Assembly: GCA_003427395.1 (NCBI GenBank)
Contig: BFEA01000139.1
Span: 2,671,575 to 2,707,484 of the forward strand
DNA from: Chara braunii
Taxonomy: Eukaryota; Streptophyta; Charophyceae; Charales; Characeae
DNA length: 35,910 nt
Direction of reading: 5' to 3'
In this document: positions 11,848 through 19,446 of the stretch, in pieces
Numbering within the stretch: the first letter of the stretch is position 1
How the letters are laid out: every line of letters begins with the position of its first letter
Made by a program: the position numbers and the translations under genes
Notes under the pieces: generated by a model
Database searches by the model: none
The model's input: only the letters and a program-made list of their open reading frames with translations
Told to the model about the DNA's origin: nothing

Positions 11848-12764
11848 CTGAAAAACCGACGTTGCGGAATAAACCGGAAGATGAGCTGCGGACTGCGGGC
11901 AAAATCGGGGTTGGGCTGTTGCAGTGTACTGAGCCTGTACAAGCGGAGAATGCAGTCACATGCAGCTCAACATCGGGGGCATCGACAAGCGGCCTCCGCA
12001 AAGTGAGCTGAGAGTCGAGCTACGGTGCCAAACTGCGCATGAATCAGCTCTAAGTGAGCCAAGGATGACAATGCGGGATGAGCTAAAGGTCAGGCGCAGT
12101 GTTTCCATCTTCATCGTGACAATCATTTTGATCGTGCAATTTGTTTGCGTGGTGTTTGTCTCAGGAGGATGCTTCATCTGGTTGCGGTGGTTGTGCTGTT
12201 GATCCAATCGTAAACCCACTCCAAGAGCTGCCAGAAGGCAACATGACCATCTTTAGCAGTTCGACAGTGATCCCTATTCTTGTATGAAAAACGCATGCAA
12301 GTGTATAAAACAAAGAAGAACCTATCTCATTCGAGTGGTTGGGTTGGAGACGACTGGCGGACAGAACAAACTCGGGCAGGATGGATGTATCGTTCTGTGA
12401 TCTAATGCGTTTTCGGTGAGTAGTGGAGTAGGAACCACAGACTGTGTTTTGAACAACAATATGTGAGTCAAAGTTTTGACATGTGCGTTGCCCATCCTAA
12501 GGATTGAAGTAGAGTGAGTCCAACGGTAGGAAGGGAGGGTTACCTGCTGCCAGAGGGCGCTGGTGCTTCCACTGGAAACAAAGGTAACAAGGAGCCAGCA
12601 ACAGGAGTTGCAGACTTGACTATTGGCTAGCGTATGATTCATTGGGTTGATTGACGCAATTGCAGACAGACCGTGAGAATACTGGTTTGTTTACTAACGG
12701 ATACGTCATTCTTTTTGTTGTGTTGAAGTATCGTGAACCCAGTTGTGGGTTAGGTACATACCTG
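11848..12764 (-). other. Exon-like pieces with minus-strand splice donors (unit A2)
   Basis: This is the counterpart of the exon-like series in A1. Consensus donors on the minus strand read CAG|GTAAGC (exon edge at 11848), CAG|GTAACC (12544) and CAG|GTATGT (12762). Weaker ones lie near 11745 and 12330. A short open piece ending at the donor near 12544 reads QVCNSCCWLLVTFVSSG. Nothing here is recognisable as a protein family. Recurrence of donors in the same region of both units supports a formerly spliced minus-strand transcript. Confidence 0.3.
11960..12202 (+). CDS. Unassigned 80-codon frame with a membrane helix
   Basis: The frame encodes a charged N-terminal half and a strongly hydrophobic segment at about residues 48-72 (VSIFIVTIILIVQFVCVVFV), ending soon after. 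The layout resembles a short tail-anchored membrane peptide. It lies opposite the minus-strand exon-like pieces, so both cannot be primary coding strands. No homologue is visible elsewhere in the window. Confidence 0.15.
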   Translation: MQLNIGGIDKRPPQSELRVELRCQTAHESALSEPRMTMRDELKVRRSVSIFIVTIILIVQFVCVVFVSGGCFIWLRWLCC

Positions 12765-13093
12765 GCCGTGATTTTGACCAGACTTCCTTAGAAGGGGGTT
12801 ATTGCTACGATCTGCGGAGTCGTCAGAAGGTCAACGGTCCGCAGTTTGGTTTCAAGTTGATCGACAACTGCGCGTTTTGGCCATCATTGCGGGCCCCTCA
12901 AACGACTGAAGATTACAAGGTCTTCTCCCGAGAGTTGAGTTGTCCCTCTCTCGTATCTCGAGCGTTTGAAACCCCTCATCTTCTGCCCTTCTTACTCTAA
13001 GTCTAATACTGTTAAGAGAGAAAGGTGGCAGTCGGGATTGAAACCAATAGGACCGCAGCAAGACTCTGTGGGGAGTCTGCCCACCGATTGCAG

Positions 13094-13167
13094 GAGCTCT
13101 GTCGGAACTCAAGAGGAGCTATGGAGGCAGGGAACTGAGAGGTAACTATTTGCTATCCCTCTATAAA
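13094..13167 (+). promoter_or_regulatory. Conserved box plus TATAAA of unit A2
   Basis: GAGCTCTGTCGGAAC at 13094-13108, preceded by the acceptor-like ATTGCAG, is followed by TATAAA at 13162-13167. The arrangement matches 7888-7958 in A1. The conserved spacing suggests a promoter for the downstream stem-loop array. Confidence 0.4.
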
Positions 13168-13405
13168 CCCGGTTATAACCCATATCTGTACTTGTTGCTA
13201 TGGTTGACTGAGTATACTGTCTGCATCCCTACTTCGATGTTATGTTTGACTTTCATGACACAAACCAGACTTAATAAATCAATGATTGCGCAAATTCAGT
13301 TTCAATTTTGTTGTATTGACTGAATGCAGATTGTGAAAAGGGATTACATATGGGGGAAAGGTGGGAGGAAGTTTGTATTGCCTGCATTTGATTGGGTCAA
13401 CCAAA

Positions 13406-14129
13406 GACTGGAAGAGTCTCCATAAGTTTGGAGGGCCCAGTGCAATGTTTATTTTTGATTGCCTGGAGGACCATACAGGTTCCTATAAAATTGGGTGGTC
13501 AGGTTGCTCTGATTTGCGAGGACTGTTTGTGTTTGATTTTTCAGGGACCAAGCATACTTCCATAAGATTTGATGGCTTGGTTGCCTTGTTTTTTTTTTGT
13601 TCTCTTATGTTTTATTGGTTTTTGGAAGAGGGTTAGACATGTTCCATAAGATTAGATGACTCTAACTCTCTTTGTTTTATTATGAGGGGAATTCATCCAA
13701 AGGACTGAAAAGATTCCCATAAGATTGGGAGGTCTGGTCTGGAGCCACGCACATGCTGAAATCAAATAGTTTAAACTTGTTTATATTTTATACTATTTTA
13801 TTTATGAACAGGCTAGTCAGACATTTTTCCATAAGATTGGATGGTCTGACTATAACTTATCACCAATTGAAGAGAGTATGAATTAAGAATAAACTTGTAG
13901 TAAGAAGGGGCAGACTGAACCTTGATCTAAGATGATCGGTTCAGTCACATGCTACCTTACAAGACTAAGTGCAGACAATTATATATAACTTGGATACTTA
14001 AACAATTCAAGGCGATTAGGTTAGACAACCTAGTCATATGCCCAATGAAGAGAAAAATTGTAGTGCCCTGTGTTTATGTATATCCAATGACTGAGCTAGA
14101 TAGGTTTTATACGATTGGATGGTCTAGCT
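13406..14129 (+). repeat. Stem-loop array A2: hairpins with a second shared loop
   Basis: The array is homologous to 8195-8967, but its shared loop is close to TTCCATAAGATTGGATGG. Clear stems are: ACTGG 13407-13411 with CCAGT 13437-13441; ACCAAGC 13547-13553 with GCTTGGT 13575-13581; GAGGGTTAGA 13628-13637 with TCTAACTCTC 13661-13670 (one wobble); TAGTCAGAC 13814-13822 with GTCTGACTA 13844-13852; GACTGAAC 13913-13920 with GTTCAGTC 13939-13946; GATTAGGT 14014-14021 with ACCTAGTC 14028-14035 (one wobble, short loop); and AGCTAGA 14094-14100 with TCTAGCT 14123-14129. Two further positions, near 13469-13505 and 13703-13739, pair imperfectly. Several stems that are mismatched in A1 are perfect here, through changes on both arms. 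Confidence 0.75.
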
Positions 14130-14394
14130 TTACGCCTTATGTAAGTTGGGTATAAGGGATAAATCATTGAAAGACTACGAACTATTGTTTGACAAGGTTA
14201 ACTTTGGGCTGGTGAGAGTACTTACTTTTGTGGTTTGGACTTGCATGTGGCTGAGTAAGATCACTACCTGGTTCAAGTTTCAGTTTGATAGGTAGTTGCT
14301 TTAGGTGTTTGTCACGTGCTAGAGCTATAGGAGCTAGTTTCAATTTCTGGATATTTTTAGCTAATTTTTTTTTTTACTTAATTTTTTCATTTTT

Positions 14395-14965
14395 TGGGAT
14401 CTTTTGTTATACTTGGTCTTGTATGAATCTTGGTAAACTACTTTCTCTACGGGAAGTGCTGCCGACATTTCTACAAAACCAAAGAGTTGGTCAAATTTTG
14501 ACTTTTCAAAGTTCAACTTGTCTAAATTTTATATATGACTTGGTAAAAATCTGGAAAGTCTCATTTTCTAAAAGGAGTGCTGCCCAAGTTTTTATTAATT
14601 CAGAGAGTTAGACAAAATTGGACTTTGAGAATTCAAAGTTATTTTTGAATTTTGAACTTAGTTTTGTATAAATTTTGAAAAGTTACTTTCTCTACGGGAA
14701 GCGCTGCCGAAATTTCTACAAATCCAAGGAGTTAGTTAAATTTTTTCTTGATAGAACTCCTGAAGTCTTATGTTTGAGTTCATATTTGAGCTAGTACAAA
14801 CTTGGAAAGTCTGCTTTTCTAGAGATGCTGCCCAAATTTTTACTAATTCAGGGAGTTAGACGAAATTTTACTTTCTAAAGTTGAAGGTTATTTCAATTTT
14901 CGTATTTGAGCTAATATAAATTTTGAAAAGACACTTTTCCTACGAAAAAACTGCCGATTTTTTTT
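14395..14965 (+). repeat. Alternating ~120-bp repeats of unit A2
   Basis: Five copies run in the order I, II, I, II, I, with the GCTGCC core at about 14459, 14580, 14704, 14827 and 14950. They resemble the block at 9250-9556. A strict alternation of two subtypes means the true period is a dimer of about 245 bp. Confidence 0.6.
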
Positions 14966-14969
14966 TAGC

Positions 14970-15079
14970 TTGAAGGAGATAGATTATATTTTGACATGTG
15001 GCGATTCTGACAATCCACTCTGAATTGAAGGAGATAGATTATATTTTGACATGTGGCGATTCTGACAATCCACTCTGAA
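14970..15079 (+). repeat. Perfect 55-bp tandem duplication
   Basis: Bases 14970-15024 are repeated without a visible difference at 15025-15079. The unit runs from TTGAAGGAGATAG to CCACTCTGAA. Perfect identity inside an old, diverged element means the duplication is recent, or an assembly artefact. Confidence 0.85.
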
Positions 15080-15693
15080 TAAGGGAGACTTTGCCAAAGG
15101 TCTACCTTTTCTTTGGACACTAACTTAGAGGTAGACTTAAACTTAGTTGGTAGATAGCTTTGAGTAAAAACGTATTATTGAGATTCATTTTTCACACAGT
15201 GATGATTTAGTTTGGGCGTTGACCTGTCTTATGATACAGGCCCTCTTTTGACATTTGATTCGGGATTTGGCTAGATTTAGTTTGATCCCATGAGGATCAT
15301 CATATGTTATCGTTGATAACAAGTCAGTTGTCGATTCATCGGTTTACGACTCAACTCCAATTCACTCTCGTTACCCAACCTTAAGGCCTTAACCCTGGTG
15401 GTTTTAATTACTTTATTAAGGTTGAATGATCATTTAACAGAGACACCGAGTATTTATTTTGGAAGGTTGGACAAAGGTTGGGGCTTGCATGGCTAAAGCA
15501 AGGGGTGTGAGTATAGAGAATGGTTGAAGTTAACCCTGTGTAATGCGTAAACTTTGGTTGAATCTTTACTGTGATTGCAAATATGTTTTGTGGTTCGGAT
15601 TCTGGATTTAACTGCATGTGATCACATACATATATATGGTTGAGAAAAGTCCTACTGTGACTGAGAGAAATGATCGTCACATATTTATAACCT

Positions 15694-15704
15694 TTTATAT
15701 ATAT
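15694..15704 (+). promoter_or_regulatory. TATA tract in module B1
   Basis: TTTTATATATATG follows ATTTATAACC. The corresponding TATATATG at about 17791-17798 in B2 follows TTTTATAACCC. The tract lies about 770 bp before the structured tail and could drive its transcription, but an AT-rich repeat would look the same. Confidence 0.2.
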
Positions 15705-16468
15705 GTAAATACATACCCATTGAGTGTTCACATGACCTATCGTGCCCGTGCGCAAGGGTTAAACAAATTATGTGTTAAGAAAAAAAAGAGATCTCCCTTT
15801 TTATCTTTTACTTTTTGAAGTTTTTTTTAGTTGGACGTTGTAGTCCGTGACAGTCGTTTCAAAGTCAAACGCCTTGAGTTCTCTCCAGACCCTGGATGAT
15901 GGAGCTGGTCTTTAGGGCAATAAGAGATGACTGCCACCACATATATGAACCTATGCACCACCCACTGTCCGCAGGGTGCAGAAGAGGATGTGGTCCTCAA
16001 CCGCACTTAGCGGTTGTCCGACGTTGAGAGATTAACCCTTCAAGGCGCATATCAGCCGACACTTTAGTGTCGACTGCGACCCTCGAGATTAATGAGGACC
16101 GTATGATTATGAGTGTTACATACTACACCGTCGTTGTGTCTGCTTGCATAAGCATGGATTGCTAGTTGATATGACAAAGTTCTGCGTCCTCGCGGTTTTA
16201 TACTAAGTTTCGCACGCGACGCCTATCCGATTTTCACGTCGGAAGGTTATAGGATGGTTACAAAAGGGATTAGAAATTTATGAGTATTGTTTTGTTGTTT
16301 TGTTTTGTGTCGTTCTGTGTTTGTGTGTGTGCTTTTACTTTTTTTTAAAGTGTGGTGTGATGCGTGGTGAGTGGGATACGTCCTAGTCGACCAACGATGA
16401 GTCGCGCTTGGGACTTCAACCCCTCAAGGCATCGATTTGCGTGCGGGTCTGATAGAGGTGTGAGACCA

Positions 16469-16666
16469 CTCGTACCCCCTATGCTACAGCGTACGAGAAA
16501 CGTGATCGGTTGGTCCACCTTTGCGATTGCAACTGATTAGTTTTCGTACTGTGGACTGGTAGCTCGGCGGGGATACGGCCACCGAAGGAGGTGACAACTT
16601 CCACATGTGGAGGTAAAGTTGTACCTCGCGTTGGTCTTATCCTGTCGTAGGGGCTCGCGAGAGGTA
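16469..16666 (+). ncRNA. Candidate structured RNA domain, copy B1
   Basis: Helices read from the sequence are as follows. P0: CTCGTAC 16469-16475 with GTACGAG 16491-16497, loop containing CCCCTATGCTACA. P1: GTCCAC 16513-16518 with GTGGAC 16551-16556. P2: CCAC 16579-16582 with GTGG 16607-16610, plus a short inner stem around GGTGACAAC. P3: GAGGTA 16610-16615 with TACCTC 16622-16627. P4: CTTAT 16636-16640 with GTAGG 16647-16651, loop CCTGTC. An alternative helix P5 pairs TACCTCGCG 16622-16630 with CGCGAGAGGTA 16656-16666 and excludes P3. The same loops recur in three other copies with changed but complementary stems. No known RNA family is recognised. A conserved DNA cruciform, or an intron or untranslated-region structure of the element, are alternatives. 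Confidence 0.5.
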
Positions 16667-16779
16667 TGGCTGACGCACTCGGCCGGAGCGGCTTGCGGAA
16701 ACTCCTTGTGTATCGCGAGTAGATCGACTCCTACGTGACGCGGCTGGGAGGGTCTCGACCTGCGAGGGGCCGATGTGCC

Positions 16780-17120
16780 AAAATTTCAACAAATCTAAGG
16801 AGTTAGTTTAATTTTGTCTTCGTAGGAACTCAAGTTTTATTTCGAGTTCTTATTTGACTTAGTATAAATATGAGAAGTCTACTTCTAAAAAGTTTTATTT
16901 CGAGTTCTTATTTGACTTAGTATAAATTTGAAAAGTCTACTTCTGAAAATGAGATGCTGTCCAAATTTTTACCAATTCAGGGAGTTAGACCAAATTTGAC
17001 TTTCTAGAGTTGGAGACCATTTCAGTTTTCATATTCGGACGAGTATAAATTAAAAAAAGGTACTTTTTCTACGGAATCACTACCGAAATTTTCTTAGTTT
17101 AAAAGAGTTAGATGATATTA
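16780..17120 (+). repeat. 120-bp repeats between B1 and B2, with a 58-bp internal duplication
   Basis: Type I, II and I cores of the alternating family lie at about 16790, 16960 and 17080. B1 ends inside the first copy, where GCCGATGTGCCAAAATTT replaces the usual GCTGCCGAAATTT, so this is a recombination or duplication joint. A near-perfect 58-bp direct duplication starts at 16834 and 16892 (GTTTTATTTCGAGTTCTTAT). Confidence 0.55.
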
Positions 17121-17127
17121 TGATAGG

Positions 17128-18833
17128 AAAAATTATGACGATCCACCCTGCATAGGGGAGATGTTCACAAAGGTCTGCCTTTCTTTGGGTACTCGCTTAG
17201 AGGTAGACTTTGACTTAGTAATGGGAAAATTTTGAGAGAGAAGATGGTATGGGGGTTCATTCTCCATGCACTTATAGTCTAGCCCTGGGCATTGGGTTGT
17301 CTTGTGTTATATGTCCTTCTTTGATCGATTCGATTATGGATTGGAATAGTTTCAGTTTGATCCCACGATCATCATCTTCTGTTATCACTGATAACAGGTC
17401 GGTTGCCGATTCGTCGATTTATGACTCAACTCCAATTCACTCTCGCTACTCAACCTAAAGGCTTAGGCACTGTGGTTTGAATTGTTTCGTTGGGTTTTCA
17501 CCTGGACTTTATTGAATGACCATTTAACAAAGATGTTGAGTATTTTATTATGGAAGGTTGGACAAAGGTTGTGGCTTGTGTGACTAAAGTGAGGGGTGTG
17601 AGGGCAGAGATTGGTTGAAGTTGACCCCGTGTAGTGCGTAGACTTTTGGTTGAATCCTTGATGTGATTGCATGTATGTTTGTGGTCCAGACTCTCGATTT
17701 TGAATGTCTGCGATCACAAACACATATATATGGTTGAAGGGAGTCTCACTGTGATTGTGAGAAGTGATCGTCTCGTATTTTATAACCCTTTATATATGTA
17801 TATCCCTAGTGTCCACGCAACCTATTGTGAGCGCGCGCACGGGTTGAACTGATTTTGCGTTTGAGAGAACATAGAGACTCCCTGTTACCTTTTGTTTTTA
17901 GAATTAATATAGTTGGACATTGAAGTCCGTGGCAACCGTCAACGTCAAGCCCCTTGACTTCTCTCCAGACCCTGGATGATGGAGCTCGTCTCCAAGGCCA
18001 TAAGCGTTGACTGCCACGACAGGTCGGAACCTGTCACGATTTACCACCCACTCTCCGTAGAGTGCAGAAGAGGGTGTGGTTCCCAACCGCCTTGATGATT
18101 GTTTAGCGTCGAGAGATTAACCCCTCAACAACGAACACTTGAGTATTGAAGGCGACCCTTGAGACCACTAAAGGTCACAAGATTATGGGTACTACATAGT
18201 ACGCCATCATTGCGACTGCTTACATATTCATGCATGACTAGTCGATATGAGAAAACCCTACGTCCGCACGGTTTTATCATAAGTCTCACGCAGGACGCCT
18301 AACCTATTTCTGTGTAAAAAAATTATGGGTTGGATACTGAAGGGACTAGGAGTGTTTTGTTTTGTGTGAGTGATTAGACTTTTTGTTTTAGCGTGGTGTA
18401 ACACGTGGTAAGAAGGGTGTGTCATAGTCGACCGACGGTGAATCACGCTTGGGACTTCGGGCCCCCAACGCGTCGGTTCGCGTACAGGTCTGGTAAAGGC
18501 GTGGGACCTCGTGTACCCCCTATGCTACAGTTTATTAAAAACGCCCTCGGTTGGGCCACCTTTGAGATTGTAACTGATTAGCTTTCGCATGTGGTCAGTA
18601 GCTCGACGAGGATACGCCCACCTAAGGGATGGTGACAACTCCCTCAGGTGGAGGTAAGTTGTACCTCGTGTGACCCTATCCTGTCATAGGGGTTCGCGAG
18701 AGGTATGACCGGCGCACTCAGCCGGCGCGGTGACGAAAGATCCATTGCATCGCGATAAAAGGATAAAGTCCTGCCACAAATCCTGAGTGACGCGGCCGGG
18801 AGGGTCTCCCTGCAGGACCGATGAGCTCGACAA
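17128..18833 (+). mobile_element. Module B2
   Basis: This is a second tandem copy of module B, colinear with B1. Its end reads GGGTCTCCCTGCAG|GACCGATGAG, a good splice acceptor at 18814-18815. The frame after it, TDELDN..., resembles GADALDN, which follows the B3 tail at 24471-24491. This suggests that the B tail normally lies just before an exon. Confidence 0.6.
18554..18691 (+). ncRNA. Candidate structured RNA domain, copy B2
   Basis: P1: GGCCAC 18554-18559 with GTGGTC 18591-18596 (one wobble). P2: CCACCTAAGGGA 18618-18629 with TCCCTCAGGTGG 18640-18651, 11 of 12 paired around loop TGGTGACAAC. P3: GAGGTA 18651-18656 with TACCTC 18662-18667. P4: CCCTAT 18674-18679 with ATAGGG 18686-18691, loop CCTGTC. 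The loop of P0 (CCCCCTATGCTACA, about 18515-18530) is present, but its stem has decayed in this copy. An alternative P5 with AGAGGTA at 18700-18706 is possible, as in B1. Confidence 0.5.
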
Positions 18834-18927
18834 TGTCAAATTGACAAAACAAGGAAGGGGGAAAAAAATACCAAGTAGCGAAAAATGACGGACAACCTTC
18901 AACCTGGTGGAGGGTAAGGTAGTCAAG

Positions 18928-19396
18928 AGGACGACGAGATAATGATCGGGGACGTCGCCCGATTGCAAGCATCTCGACGTATGCGAACTGTCGTGCGAGT
19001 GACGGGAGTGGGAGAGAGACTTCGGGCTCGTCGTCTGCTGCATATCTCTCTTGCGGCGCTGCCATCGTGCTCTACCTCCTCCTTAGGCGGCTCAGGATCC
19101 CTTGTAGGACCGTCGGGTGTCGTGTGATTGATGAGCCGCTTTCATTTTGCCCGCTCTTTCGCTCGTTCCTCAGCTTCTTCGTCTGTCGCTGTGCATTCTT
19201 TCTTTGAGTGTTCACTGTAATCAGGATCATTGGATCCCGATTTGGTGCTTTCTTCCGCTTCGCTTTCGGAGGTGACTTTGACCAATGCCCCGACCATTTT
19301 CCAAAAATATGGATTAATTTTTTCCTTCGGAGCCAGGTACTTGTCTGCCAATGGATAATAGTGGTTCCGATCGTCATACTCGGAGTAACGCGTCTA
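18928..19396 (-). pseudogene. Eroded exon of an unknown acidic/basic protein, one in-frame TGA
   Basis: The minus-strand frame opens after a good acceptor (CAACTGTTGTAG, AG at 19396-19395). It encodes about 83 residues, including NHYYPLADKYLAPKEK, a W-K-M-V-G segment, and a Ser/Glu-rich then Glu/Arg/Lys-rich stretch, before TGA at about 19142. The same frame continues for about 70 more codons with DGPTRDPEPPKEEVEHDG and an Arg/Ser-rich tail. The stop sits where CGA would fit (K-TGA-K-R), so a single C-to-T change at CpG is a simple explanation. The local composition is more protein-like than the surroundings. No family is recognised, and there is no ATG at a sensible place, so it would be an internal exon. 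Confidence 0.3.
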
Positions 19397-19446
19397 CAAC
19401 AGTTGTGGCGTTACAGTCCGTTCCAAAGTGACATGCGTGGTGTCGG

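Larger units (their letters stand above)
9557..14965 (+). mobile_element. Repeat unit A2 (second direct copy, continuous with module B1)
   Basis: This copy repeats the order seen in A1: junction palindrome, TATA-bearing head, exon-like pieces, conserved box at 13094-13108, TATAAA at 13162, stem-loop array, then 120-bp repeats. It passes directly into module B1. A2 plus B1 (about 9557-16785) therefore looks like the most complete element in the window. The hairpin corresponding to 8394-8428 in A1 is absent from A2, and the block of 120-bp repeats is longer. Divergence between the units is large, so the duplication is old. No enzyme-coding frame was found. Confidence 0.6.
15060..16785 (+). mobile_element. 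Module B1
   Basis: It aligns along its whole length with 17128-18833. Shared landmarks are GGGAGA...AAGGTCTRCCTTT, CTTAGAGGTAGACTT, GATAACARGTCRGTTG, GGAAGGTTGGACAAAGGTTG, ACATATATATGGTTGA, a TATA tract, CTCTCCAGACCCTGGATGAT, then the structured tail at 16469-16666. Tails of two more copies occur at 23970-24490 and, inverted, at 25560-25165. Minus-strand open frames within B1 and B2 (15408-15755 and 17463-17723) are shadows of the shared DNA and show no protein-like conservation. Confidence 0.65.

Noticed and set aside
8195-14129. Stem-loop arrays as integron attC sites
   Set aside because: No integrase, no gene cassettes between the hairpins, and a eukaryotic setting. Only the loop/stem layout is reminiscent.
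4003-14965. Units A1 and A2 as an intact LTR retrotransposon
   Set aside because: No Gag-Pol frame, primer-binding site or polypurine tract was identified, and the second unit is a whole repeat, not just a terminal repeat.
15408-17723. Homologous minus-strand frames in B1 and B2 as a conserved protein
   Set aside because: The similarity follows the shared DNA. Lengths and ends differ, and substitutions do not favour silent positions by eye.
18686-18706. GGTTCGCGAG in the B tail as a tRNA T-arm/B-box (tRNA-derived SINE)
   Set aside because: The box is not conserved in the other B copies, and no A-box, acceptor stem or anticodon arm of proper size could be drawn.
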